This document shows positions 29,550 through 38,980 of a DNA stretch of 64,000 nucleotides, in pieces. The DNA lies in the NCBI GenBank assembly GCA_951801955.1, contig CATOOV010000004.1, forward strand, positions 1-64,000. Direction: 5' to 3'. A program made the position numbers and the translations under genes. Positions within the stretch are counted from its first letter, which is position 1; the number at the start of each line of letters is the position of its first letter. Below the pieces are notes generated by a model that saw only the letters and a program-made list of their open reading frames with translations, was not told the DNA's origin and ran no database searches. The DNA is from an uncultured Lachnospiraceae bacterium. Its GTDB lineage: Bacteria; Bacillota; Clostridia; Lachnospirales; Lachnospiraceae.

Positions 29550-32006
29550 TCACTCCCCTTTTTTTCCTGGACTTTGCAGACGCCGCATATGCCAGGCATA
29601 TCCTATCATAAGAAGCGCTGCCGCTGCACTGACCAAAATTCCCTGTTTCAAATAGGGATAAGTCAGTGAAATGACCGTCCTGCCTGATTTTACATAAGTC
29701 AGATGGTTTTGTGAATAGATTTCCTGGTCAGCAGCAAAACTATCGTGATATGCAAGACTGGTATTTACATCATCCCTGTCAATATCAATGGTGATATCGT
29801 CTGGAGAATATTGGATTTTATAAGGTATAATCTCACGTTGTGGAAGTTCCTTTGAACTTAGGTTCATGGCACGGCTGAGCAAGGCGCCAACTCCTTTGTC
29901 CCTTGCCAGGCTGTAATAGTAGGTGAGATTCAGCCCAATTACAACGATATCGTCATTTTTTACAGTTCCATAAAAAGGCAGATCCCAGTCCACATCATCC
30001 ACAGTTCCCCAAACCTGATCCAGACCATCTACATAAACCGTTTCCCATTCCCGATACCCGTCTGGAAATAAATCTGTGTCCAGCACGCCATCTATAGTAT
30101 TTAAGTTCGGAAAACCCTGGGAAAAAGAGACTGCATTACAGATAACGCCAAGAAAACTCTGGTTCTGGCTGCCCCTGTCATCTGGTATCCCATCTGCCGC
30201 TATCACAATATGGACACCAGCCTCACTTAAATCTGTAATTAACTTCTCTGCTTTGGTTTTATCATCATAGGTAAATCCTGCAAGGTAAATCAGGTCATAC
30301 TGATACAATTCCTCAAACTCAAAATCATTTAAATTCGTTGTATCTGTCTCCTCAACGATGGGAAACTGGCGGGAAATTGCCGGAGCCGCTGTGCCAATCC
30401 CTAAAGCACGGTATTTTGACACAGTCCCCCAATTTCCATCTACATCTAATTTATAGAAACGATAACCTTCATTGTAATCCACAAGCCGATAACCTACCTT
30501 GGAGGCGGCATCATCCATCATTTCCACAGGCGATTCCATTAAATCTTCCACAACCTTTAAACGAATTACCACGGTATCATTCCCCATTTCCAGGCACCGG
30601 TCAAACAGATACAGGTAATTTCCCTCTTCCAAAGAACGGTCAATCTGCTTAAAATTTGTTGCCGTTGTACATGACTGCCATGCCGCGCCGTAAGTTGTGG
30701 CAACAGGTTCTTGGTACCCAGTAATCAGATATGCGCTCATTGCATCCAGGGCGCTCTCGTCCACCAAGGCAAGACGCTGCTGTGTCATCTCCTTTGCCTT
30801 TCCAATCAGCGTCCAGTCCGAATAAGCTGCCATTATCTCCTCTGGCGTCTTTCCCGATTGATTTCCCAAAACCAAAGGCAGGGACGGCAGCGCATCCAAA
30901 AGCAGCAATACTGCAAAAAACACAACCCAGCCTCTCTTTAAAGTGTTCCAAATTAGAAAACTAAACAAAATCATGCACAAAGCAATGGATATAAAACGAA
31001 GCATCCACAAAAACTGTCCGCCTGGCAGCTTTTCTAAGAGAAGGTACAGTGTATTAGACGTACAGAATAAAATAATGATTCCAGTCCAAAAACCTGGCAT
31101 AGATTTTTTCTTACTTAATAAGACGCCGAATACTGCCAGCAAGAATGCCGCCAATCCAAAATAAAAATCTGCGCATCCGTTTAAAATCCGTGAGAATGGA
31201 TTGATGGACAAGAACATACTCTGGAAAAATCCTGCCATAATTTCAGAACTGTCTGTAGAAGTAATGCCTCCAATCAAAGAGGGGACCAGCCAGACACCAA
31301 TCAGCATATATCCCAAAACCAATGCAAACAAGGCATGCAATCCCCTATGCCACTCCCTGTATACCACAGAATCAATCAGGAAATACACCAAAAAAGCAAT
31401 CAAAATCATTCCTGCATACCCAGAATGGCACAGGGCTGTCAAAGCAAAACACAGAGAAATCTTTGGCAGTGTATACCAATGCTGTTCCTGCAGATAGTCA
31501 TAGACCCAATACATTAACAAAGGCAGGATTACCACACAAATCGAGCGGGGCAAATTGCCCTCGTGAAACAGTGCAGTCAGGTTATTGGGCATAAAAAACC
31601 ACAGGGACCCCAAAAAAGCCCCAAAATATGGGCGTTTGACTTTAAAACCAACAAAAAGCCATACCATTCCCCCTACAAAACAGATAAACATCACATAGAC
31701 AAGAAAACCGCCCATGGGATTGCCACCCCCAAAAAATTGACATGCCGCTAAAATATACACTGGCAGAGGCGCCCAATAACGCAGCATTTCCACACCGTTA
31801 TACCAAAGCGGGTCAAAAATCGGCCAAAAATCCCCATCGCAGACAGCCTGGTAGAGCACATCTCCTTTATAAAGATGGCACAGCGTATCAACCCCGCTTG
31901 GATAAATTCCGCTGTTTGCCACAAGCCTTGCCACTCCATATGCCATAAATGCATAAAGAATGGGCATTATGAAAATCAAATAGTATGATTTTTTGCTGTC
32001 TTTCAA
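29550..32006 (-). CDS. Large polytopic membrane protein, 'PTPS-related domain' family
   Basis: ~10 TMs then soluble C-terminal domain and final TM; adjacent to XrtG; resembles PF10131-type proteins (recalled, not searched). Confidence 0.65.
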   Translation of the reverse strand: MKDSKKSYYLIFIMPILYAFMAYGVARLVANSGIYPSGVDTLCHLYKGDVLYQAVCDGDFWPIFDPLWYNGVEMLRYWAPLPVYILAACQFFGGGNPMGGFLVYVMFICFVGGMVWLFVGFKVKRPYFGAFLGSLWFFMPNNLTALFHEGNLPRSICVVILPLLMYWVYDYLQEQHWYTLPKISLCFALTALCHSGYAGMILIAFLVYFLIDSVVYREWHRGLHALFALVLGYMLIGVWLVPSLIGGITSTDSSEIMAGFFQSMFLSINPFSRILNGCADFYFGLAAFLLAVFGVLLSKKKSMPGFWTGIIILFCTSNTLYLLLEKLPGGQFLWMLRFISIALCMILFSFLIWNTLKRGWVVFFAVLLLLDALPSLPLVLGNQSGKTPEEIMAAYSDWTLIGKAKEMTQQRLALVDESALDAMSAYLITGYQEPVATTYGAAWQSCTTATNFKQIDRSLEEGNYLYLFDRCLEMGNDTVVIRLKVVEDLMESPVEMMDDAASKVGYRLVDYNEGYRFYKLDVDGNWGTVSKYRALGIGTAAPAISRQFPIVEETDTTNLNDFEFEELYQYDLIYLAGFTYDDKTKAEKLITDLSEAGVHIVIAADGIPDDRGSQNQSFLGVICNAVSFSQGFPNLNTIDGVLDTDLFPDGYREWETVYVDGLDQVWGTVDDVDWDLPFYGTVKNDDIVVIGLNLTYYYSLARDKGVGALLSRAMNLSSKELPQREIIPYKIQYSPDDITIDIDRDDVNTSLAYHDSFAADQEIYSQNHLTYVKSGRTVISLTYPYLKQGILVSAAAALLMIGYAWHMRRLQSPGKKGE

Positions 32007-32081
32007 TGCCCACTCCTCCTATTATTTTCCGTTTTAATAATATATTTGCCAGAAATATCCGCCGTATGTGGACAACTTTTT

Positions 32082-34403
32082 CTATTTTGCAGCCCCAAAC
32101 AATATTTCATGCAGATTTTTTTTCTTATACCATAATACGGCGCCTGCTGAAACAATGCTGAGTACCACACCGGCAACTGGTCCTGTGGAAGTACCTGCTG
32201 TATAAATCCATTGCTGGCCAATCCTTCCATATTGTGCTGCAATCTCCTTTAAATCTGTCTCATCCACACCGAGTTTTTTTGCGATCATTGGAAGTTCCAG
32301 ATAATACTCCATCTCATCCTTTCCATCTTTGCCAATGGTCATAATCATCTTTCCATACATTTGGTCCATATCATTCAGGTCATTGACATTTGCAGAGGTA
32401 CCCCAAGCATCCGTGGAAGCAATATAAAACTCATAGGTACCATCCGCAAAACCGCTAAGCTGGGGATTCCAGTTAATTGTTCCATCCCCATCCACCGTCA
32501 CATACCTGGGATAAAACGCCATCTTATAATCATAGCTGCCATTCTGCAAATTCTCTGCGGACTGATTAAAGGCAATGGTAACAGCAGAGGTAAATTCACC
32601 GCCTGCCTCCTGCAAATGCTGAGGCATCGTGGTAACTACATGACCATACAATTTATCACCGCTTGAATACAGCGCTCCTTTTGCATCCACTTGTGATTCC
32701 TGGGAACCCGGCGTCGCATATTGGATTGTGGAATGTCCATAATCTTCCCAATCCTCATATGCCCCATCATACACAATTCCATCAAATAGATTTTCCAGAT
32801 TATTTCCGCTGTCCGGCTTTAAATTTACAATATCACTGACAATCGCATCCCCTAAATAAAAACCAAAAGAAAGGCTTTCCTTATATTTTGGCAATTGGTC
32901 TTTTGGAATTGCAATCTCCCATTCGCTGCCCACATAGGAAACTTGGGCGCCGTTTACACCGCTGACAGCAGGCGCTGTGGACAACTGGATATCTGTCTCA
33001 TAACCCAAATCAGAAACAATCGCAAATTTTCCATTGGAATGGGAGCCAGCGCCAGAGGCGTTGCTTCCCTCTCCATCTTTCATATAGATATAAAACCAAT
33101 CTCCATCATACACTGCCGCTGCAAGCGAAAGACATCCTGGATGTTGGTCGTTTGGACAGGATACGTCCGCCTTTCCCACGGCTGCCCAGTCAGAATAATC
33201 TCCGTCAATGGTAATACTGGTATATACGGCAGGTACATCAATTGCAATATCCACACCATTAATTTGTTCAATTTCCCCAGAATTTATTGATACATCCCCA
33301 AAAGAAAGCGTAAAATCCAAGCTGTGGAAAAAGCTTGCCGGCACGGAAAACTCAACGGTATATGGTCCTGCATTATTCCCATTTGCACTGTTTGTCACTG
33401 CCGCTGCGCCTCCAGGGACATCCCCCCAAAACGCATTTTTCACAACCGCACCGCCGCTGCCGGCACTGACACAAAGGGACTGATCTTCTCCTGTAATACC
33501 ATCAGAAAAAGCAAAACGAATACTTGTGCCGTTCCCGGCAAAGGTATAATCCCACTCTGTTCCTGCGCTTCCTGTATAACAGAAATACAGTGTATTCCCA
33601 TCCTGGGAAAATGCCGCTTTCCACGATTCTACATTGGCGACATTGGAACTGCGTGCTGTAACCTCTTCCCAGTCAGATAAATCACCGTCAATCACAATAT
33701 TGCCATTCACTGTTGGCAGGTTATGTAAAGAAAATAGTTGAGGAATATCTTGTATCACTTCTTCTGTATCTTTTTCTCCATTTTTTTCTTCTGTACCTTT
33801 CCCAGTGTCCTGTTCCTTCCCTGTTCCTTCTTCTGTACTTTTCCCAGCGTCCTGTTCTTTCCCGGGTCCTTCTTCTGTACCTTTCCCAGTGTCTTGTTCC
33901 TTCCCTGTTCCTTCTTCTGTACCTTTCCCAGTGTCCTGTTCTTTCCCGGGTCCTTCTTCTGTATCTTTCCCAGTGTCTTGTTCTTTCCCAGGTTCTTCTG
34001 CGCCTTCCTCCGTACCCTTTTCCTCTCCTGGTCTCTTTCCAGATTCTTCTGTCCCTGGATGGGTTTCTGGTTCCGTATCTATTTTGTCTTGTGAAGGATT
34101 TTTTCCTTCTGGATTCCCTTCTTGATTTCCTTCTGCTTCTAAATCCTCCCTCGGGGGTTGATTATCTCCGTCTGAAGGAGCCTGTGGTTGTGTCTCCCCT
34201 ACTTCAGCAGGAGCGGGCGTTTCCTCCTGTACTTTCGGTTCCTGTGGTATTTGTTCCTCTCCGGCAGAAATCGGCGTCTCCCCCTCTGCTTCCACCTGCC
34301 TGCCATTATCAGCTTCTTCTGCCAAGACAGGCATCCCCGCCAACAACAGTGACATTGACACCAATCCGGCAATACTTCCTCTGAATATCCTTTTTACTTT
34401 CAT
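32082..34403 (-). CDS. Firmicu-CTERM-type surface protein, likely XrtG target
   Basis: Signal peptide; Glu/Lys/Gly 14-aa repeats; three (I/V)DGxxxDW modules; C-terminal GPVAGVVLSIVSAGAVLWYKKKN; start MKVKRIF at 34403 after aaggagg. Confidence 0.8.
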   Translation of the reverse strand: MKVKRIFRGSIAGLVSMSLLLAGMPVLAEEADNGRQVEAEGETPISAGEEQIPQEPKVQEETPAPAEVGETQPQAPSDGDNQPPREDLEAEGNQEGNPEGKNPSQDKIDTEPETHPGTEESGKRPGEEKGTEEGAEEPGKEQDTGKDTEEGPGKEQDTGKGTEEGTGKEQDTGKGTEEGPGKEQDAGKSTEEGTGKEQDTGKGTEEKNGEKDTEEVIQDIPQLFSLHNLPTVNGNIVIDGDLSDWEEVTARSSNVANVESWKAAFSQDGNTLYFCYTGSAGTEWDYTFAGNGTSIRFAFSDGITGEDQSLCVSAGSGGAVVKNAFWGDVPGGAAAVTNSANGNNAGPYTVEFSVPASFFHSLDFTLSFGDVSINSGEIEQINGVDIAIDVPAVYTSITIDGDYSDWAAVGKADVSCPNDQHPGCLSLAAAVYDGDWFYIYMKDGEGSNASGAGSHSNGKFAIVSDLGYETDIQLSTAPAVSGVNGAQVSYVGSEWEIAIPKDQLPKYKESLSFGFYLGDAIVSDIVNLKPDSGNNLENLFDGIVYDGAYEDWEDYGHSTIQYATPGSQESQVDAKGALYSSGDKLYGHVVTTMPQHLQEAGGEFTSAVTIAFNQSAENLQNGSYDYKMAFYPRYVTVDGDGTINWNPQLSGFADGTYEFYIASTDAWGTSANVNDLNDMDQMYGKMIMTIGKDGKDEMEYYLELPMIAKKLGVDETDLKEIAAQYGRIGQQWIYTAGTSTGPVAGVVLSIVSAGAVLWYKKKNLHEILFGAAK

Positions 34404-34426
34404 AAAATCCTCCTTAAAAATTGAGA

Positions 34427-34595
34427 ACAAAAGGGCGTTTCACGCACTCACGCGAAAAACTTCTTTTGCTAACGCATCTTTTGTTCCGCGCCGCGCACAG
34501 TTGCGCAGTAATCGTTCCACCTTGTGCGCGTGCGCACTCTGCCCGAAGGGCTTTTCTCTTATTAGGAAATTTGGAGGAATTTTCTATAAGAGAAT
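34427..34595. repeat. Three-hairpin GC-rich intergenic repeat, copy 3
   Basis: acaaaagggcgtttcacgcactc...aacgcatcttttgttccgcgccgcgcacag...tgtgcgcgtgcgca...tctcttattaggaaattt..aattttctataagaga. Confidence 0.75.
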
Positions 34596-34599
34596 GAAT

Positions 34600-34659
34600 A
34601 GGTAATTGCGGAACTCAGTAATTTTATAAATTACATAATTTAGTAGTTTTGCAATTGCT
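34600..34659. repeat. Short palindrome with ends of the 4131-4405 fold-back element
   Basis: aGGTAATTGCGGAACT...AGTTTTGCAATTGCt. Confidence 0.5.
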
Positions 34660-34702
34660 TTTAAGAACAAAGCGTAGCACAGTTTTAACTCCTTGTTCAT
34701 TT

Positions 34703-35056
34703 TTAAAATGTCTCTTCTACAATCGCATAAGTGCGTAAAGGCGTCTCACGAATCTCAAAACGCGCAAACCTCCATTGTTTTTTCCCTAACGCTTCCTTCA
34801 CCTTTAAATAAAACACTTCGCCCAAATGCTCAATCCTTGTATCCCCTTCAAATTCTGGGAATTCATTCAAATACTGATATTGATAAGGACCAAACACCTC
34901 TTCCAAAATGGAATCCATACTGGCAAACTCCATAAAATCCTCTGAGATATGCCTCGCCACAATTTCAATCTCAATCAAGTGGTGGTGTTTGTTTTCAATC
35001 CTGCCGTCAAAACTGTGCTGCATACATAAACGATATTTTAAACGATGGTACTTCAT
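34703..35056 (-). CDS. Second PTPS-like small protein
   Basis: KHHHLIEIEIVARHISEDFMEFASMDSILEEVFGPYQYQYLNE...TRIEHLGEVFYLKVKEAL. Confidence 0.6.
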   Translation of the reverse strand: MKYHRLKYRLCMQHSFDGRIENKHHHLIEIEIVARHISEDFMEFASMDSILEEVFGPYQYQYLNEFPEFEGDTRIEHLGEVFYLKVKEALGKKQWRFARFEIRETPLRTYAIVEETF

Positions 35057-35255
35057 CTGACCTTCCCTGCCCATCTCTAAATTCTAAATTTCACACGTCA
35101 TCGCCGTATTTATCATGGCATATGTGTTATTTTACAGCTTTTACAAACCTGCTTGCGAGAACAAGCCTTGAATATCGAACTTATTATAACACACACACAC
35201 AAACACTTTCAATCCTAAGATACTGGAAGTTTTGATGGATAAAAGAGGTCAAATT

Positions 35256-35290
35256 AAAAACAGGCGTAGCTATTTTAGCTACACCTGCTT
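35256..35290 (-). terminator. Terminator downstream of rpsR
   Basis: Minus strand AGCAGGTGTAGCTAAAATAGCTACGCCTGTTTTTAATTT. Confidence 0.85.
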
Positions 35291-35299
35291 CCCTTTGAT

Positions 35300-35563
35300 T
35301 TAGTCTGTAACATACGGCATTAAAGCCACATGTCTTGCTCTCTTGATGGCAACTGTCAATGCCCTCTGATGCTTTGCACAGTTACCAGTAATTCTTCTGG
35401 GAAGGATCTTGCCTCTCTCAGAGATATATCTCTTCAATTTATTGGTATCTTTATAATCAATGACATTATCTTTTCCGCAGAATACGCATACTTTCTTTCT
35501 TCTGCGAACGCCGCCTCTTCTCTTCATTGGAGAATCGCCTTTTTCGGATTTATTGTAAGCCAT
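35300..35563 (-). CDS. rpsR: 30S ribosomal protein S18
   Basis: [20 protein letters not shown]...[25 protein letters not shown]. Confidence 0.97.
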   Translation of the reverse strand: MAYNKSEKGDSPMKRRGGVRRRKKVCVFCGKDNVIDYKDTNKLKRYISERGKILPRRITGNCAKHQRALTVAIKRARHVALMPYVTD

Positions 35564-35580
35564 TTTCTTTACCTCCTGTT

Positions 35581-36021
35581 CTAATTAAAGGGTAATTCCT
35601 CGTCAATACCATCAGGAATATTCATAAACCCATCCCCTGCCGCTGCACTGGGCTCCGGTCTTGCCGCAGGCTGATATGCGCCTGACTGGTCGCTTGCAGC
35701 CTTGCTCTCTGCAAATTCCTGTTCCTCCACAACCACATCGGTAGTGTATACTTTACGACCTTCCTGGTTGGTATAACTTCCAGTCTGAATTCTTCCTGTT
35801 ACCACCAGTTTCGTTCCCTTATGGAAATATTTCTCCGCAAACTCGCCGCTTTTTCCAAATGCCACACAATTGATAAAATCTGCGGTCTGCTGGTCTCCAT
35901 CACGTTTAAATCTTCTATCTACTGCCAGAGTATATCTTGCAACTGCTGTAGCCTGCTCACCCTGTGAATAGCGAACTTCAGGATCTCTGGTTAATCTACC
36001 CATTAGTATGACTTTATTCAT
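35581..36021 (-). CDS. ssb: Single-stranded DNA-binding protein
   Basis: [19 protein letters not shown]; acidic tail ending GIDEELPFN. Confidence 0.97.
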   Translation of the reverse strand: MNKVILMGRLTRDPEVRYSQGEQATAVARYTLAVDRRFKRDGDQQTADFINCVAFGKSGEFAEKYFHKGTKLVVTGRIQTGSYTNQEGRKVYTTDVVVEEQEFAESKAASDQSGAYQPAARPEPSAAAGDGFMNIPDGIDEELPFN

Positions 36022-36038
36022 TTAATCTCCTCTTTCTT

Positions 36039-36329
36039 TTATGCCTCTTCCTGTCTAACGCATAAGAAACGGAGCACATTATCCAGAATGCGTACACGTT
36101 TTTCAACTTCTGCCGGACAATCTGCATCTGCATCGAATTTGATGAAATAATAAAAGCCTTCTCTCATTTTCTGAATCTCGTAAGCTAATCTTTTCTTACC
36201 CCATTCCTCAACTTCTGTTATGGTGCCGCCAAAACGTGTTATATATTCTTTGGCTTTTTCTACAACTTCGGCTCTAGCTTCATCCTCGATCTTCGCATTA
36301 ACAACAAGTGCTAATTCATATTTGTTCAT
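36039..36329 (-). CDS. rpsF: 30S ribosomal protein S6
   Basis: MNKYELALVVNAKIEDE...VEEWGKKRLAYEIQKMREGFYYFIKF. Confidence 0.96.
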   Translation of the reverse strand: MNKYELALVVNAKIEDEARAEVVEKAKEYITRFGGTITEVEEWGKKRLAYEIQKMREGFYYFIKFDADADCPAEVEKRVRILDNVLRFLCVRQEEA

Positions 36330-36419
36330 GCCTCGTACCTCCTTTTGGTCTTTTGGCCTCCTGTCTTTGCAGGAAGCAAGGATAAATTTAATATATCACG
36401 AGTTGGTATTTTACCATAA

Positions 36420-37460
36420 TTATTCAGTTTTGGCAAGGGTTTTGGACAAAAATATACGAATCGTATTATAATATGTAACAGGATCTTTATCCTGGGACTG
36501 TGCATGCCCCGCCTCCTCCACAATCAAAAGTTCCTTTTCACAGGCTGCCGCCTGGTACAGTTCTTTTGTCATATGGACAGAGATCATGGCATCCTCATCC
36601 CCATGAATAAAAAGCGTGGGCGTGCTGCTGTTTTCAACGGCATGAAGGGCAGAGGCATCTTTCAGGTTATATCCACCGCGCAGTTTCAGAACTACACATG
36701 CAGAATCCACCAGTGGAAACGCCGGAAGCCCAAACCATTCTTTGACTTTTTCCCCAAACATGGAATATGCATCTGTATAGGAACAATCGGAAATTACGGC
36801 ACGTACATTGTCCGGCAATGTTTGCTCCCCGGAAGTCATCAACGCTGTTGCCGCCCCCATAGACTGCCCGTGAAGGACAATCTGTGCATCTTTATCTTTG
36901 GATATGATGTAATCAATCCATAGCATACAGTCAAAATGGTCCGTCCATCCCATCCCGATAAAATCCCCTTCGCTCTCTCCCTGGCACCGCAAATCCGGTA
37001 CAACCACATGGCAGCCTTCTTTATGGTACCAATAGGCAAAGGGATACATCTCCTCTTTCCATCCTGTATATCCGTGGAGCAGAAGTACCCACTTATGGTT
37101 CTTTTCACCGGCAGGATCCGTGCTCTCCTGCCCCCCTGCCGGAAATTCTTGTGCAATCAATGTGTATCCCTCTGGTGTCTCTACCGAAATTTTCTGGTGT
37201 TCTGCCTTTTCCAGCCATTTATTTGTATTCTTCCATGCCGTCTGCCGATTCCCTTTAATATCGGAAGTCTGTACCTGTGCCGCATAACTCTCCTCCGTAA
37301 TCCGTTCAAATGCTTCTAACTTTTCCATAAACGATGGTACCAACGCCGCACTGACAAGGGTATTTACCAATACAAAATATAGTACCAGCAGCACTGACAA
37401 TACCACACCGAATGCAATTATGATTTTCTTCTTGTTTATCCTTCGCTTGCCTGTTCCCAT
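36420..37460 (-). CDS. Alpha/beta hydrolase, membrane-anchored
   Basis: N-terminal TM; LLLHGYTGWKEEMYPFA; nucleophile elbow LHGQSMGAATALM; FIHGDEDAMIS. Confidence 0.88.
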   Translation of the reverse strand: MGTGKRRINKKKIIIAFGVVLSVLLVLYFVLVNTLVSAALVPSFMEKLEAFERITEESYAAQVQTSDIKGNRQTAWKNTNKWLEKAEHQKISVETPEGYTLIAQEFPAGGQESTDPAGEKNHKWVLLLHGYTGWKEEMYPFAYWYHKEGCHVVVPDLRCQGESEGDFIGMGWTDHFDCMLWIDYIISKDKDAQIVLHGQSMGAATALMTSGEQTLPDNVRAVISDCSYTDAYSMFGEKVKEWFGLPAFPLVDSACVVLKLRGGYNLKDASALHAVENSSTPTLFIHGDEDAMISVHMTKELYQAAACEKELLIVEEAGHAQSQDKDPVTYYNTIRIFLSKTLAKTE

Positions 37461-37693
37461 GATTTCCCCTGTTTACAATAAAAGCTTCTTTATGAATATT
37501 TTTATGATAACATGATTCGAAAAAAATTTCATCTGGAAAAAAATGTTTCCCGATATTTCGAGCAAAAATGTCCATTATTGCAGCACTTGCACTAATCAGC
37601 ATCTTTTTCCCAATAAGCATAAAATTAAGGAAAAAATGTGTAACCCTTTCCATTTTAAAGGATCTACACACTTTTCTATCCCAGACAAAATAC

Positions 37694-37885
37694 TTACTCC
37701 CCTGGCTTTTTAATCTCTTTTGTATTTTTTTCCACCAGTTTCCGTGCAATCATAATCTGGTGCCCGCATCCTTGGCATTTCAATCGGAAATCGGCGCCCA
37801 CCCGGAGCACTTCCCATTCGCTGCTTCCGCAAGGGTGCTGCTTTTTTAAACGGACAATATCTCCTATTTCATAAGGTATCGGCAT
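37694..37885 (-). CDS. DUF951 family protein
   Basis: YEIGDIVRLKKQHPCGSSEWEVLRVGADFRLKCQGCGHQIMIAR. Confidence 0.88.
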   Translation of the reverse strand: MPIPYEIGDIVRLKKQHPCGSSEWEVLRVGADFRLKCQGCGHQIMIARKLVEKNTKEIKKPGE

Positions 37886-37900
37886 ACTCTTTTCTCCTTG

Positions 37901-38641
37901 TCAAACAATAATTTTCTCAAACAACTCTCCTATTTTTTCCTGCAGCACTAAATTTGCAATTCCATCTCGTGCTGTGGCTGATTGGTTAACCAATACCAGC
38001 TTATCCCCTTGGTAATAATCCACGAGCCCTGCCGCCGGATAAACTGCAAGGGAGGTCCCTCCAATGATGAGCATATCTGCATTGCTGATATAATAAACTG
38101 CCTCCTGAATGGTCCGGTTATCCAGCCCTTCCTCATAAAGCACCACATCCGGCTTAATCTCTCCGCCGCATTCCTCACAAAGAGGGACGCCTGCACTATT
38201 TCGAATATATTCCGCATCATATAAATGATGACAGGACTCGCAGTAATTTCGATGGACGCTTCCATGGAGTTCCAGCACCTTTTTACTCCCTGCAAGCTGG
38301 TGCAGGCCATCAATATTTTGGGTCACCACCGCTTTCACCTTTCCTGCTTTTTCCAACTGGGCAAGCTTTTTATGCGCCATATTTGGCTGTGCTGAAAGAC
38401 ATAACATTTTATTCCGATAAAAACGATAAAATTCTTCTGTATTTTTCCGATAGAATGTATGGCTCAAAATTATCTCCGGCGGATAGTCATACTGCTGGTG
38501 GTACAGCCCGTCCACACTGCGGAAATCTGGGATTCCGCTCTCTGTTGAAACTCCGGCGCCGCCGAAAAATACAATATTATCAGAGTCCTTTAGCATTTCC
38601 AAAAATTTCCCAATCTTTTCTTCCCTGCTCAATTCTGTCAT
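37901..38641 (-). CDS. cobB: NAD-dependent deacylase, SIR2 family
   Basis: FFGGAGVSTESGIPDFRS, TQNIDGLHQLAG, Zn Cys motifs, GGTSLAVYPAAG. Confidence 0.93.
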   Translation of the reverse strand: MTELSREEKIGKFLEMLKDSDNIVFFGGAGVSTESGIPDFRSVDGLYHQQYDYPPEIILSHTFYRKNTEEFYRFYRNKMLCLSAQPNMAHKKLAQLEKAGKVKAVVTQNIDGLHQLAGSKKVLELHGSVHRNYCESCHHLYDAEYIRNSAGVPLCEECGGEIKPDVVLYEEGLDNRTIQEAVYYISNADMLIIGGTSLAVYPAAGLVDYYQGDKLVLVNQSATARDGIANLVLQEKIGELFEKIIV

Positions 38642-38673
38642 GATTCGTCTCCTTTCGCCGCTTATATGCTTTT

Positions 38674-38960
38674 AAGCCATTGCAAAACTACAAAATTATC
38701 ATAATTTCATATATAATTACTACACTTTTATTTAAATATTTTCTTCATACAAAAGCACAAAATGTTAGGCGCACCAAGCATTCCAACAAGCCTTTTAAAA
38801 CAAAAATCGCGTTCAGCCAGAGGCTTCCACGATTTTTAAGCCTTTTCCTTCGTTTGTCGGTTTTCTGACATAGAGAGATACTCTTGAGTATGTTTCCATG
38901 GTATTGGAATGCATTTCTTACCTTTTGTATGAGAAAATATTTACTCTCAAATTTTATATC
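38674..38960. repeat. Degenerate second copy of fold-back element
   Basis: Shares gttaggcgcaccaagcattccaacaagcc core with 4210-4243; arms aaatattttcttcatacaaaag / cttttgtatgagaaaatattt. Confidence 0.65.
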
Positions 38961-38980
38961 CAGTATCCATCGCTTCCAGC

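Noticed and set aside
33713-34384. Three overlapping + strand ORFs (33713, 33738, 33805) with Ser/Phe/Pro-rich repeats
   Set aside because: Antisense to the 42-bp repeats of the Firmicu-CTERM gene, whose codon composition keeps opposite frames open; no RBS or domain.
35180-35210. acacacacac run as possible repeat/CRISPR signal
   Set aside because: Short dinucleotide tract only; no spaced direct repeats anywhere in the window support a CRISPR array.
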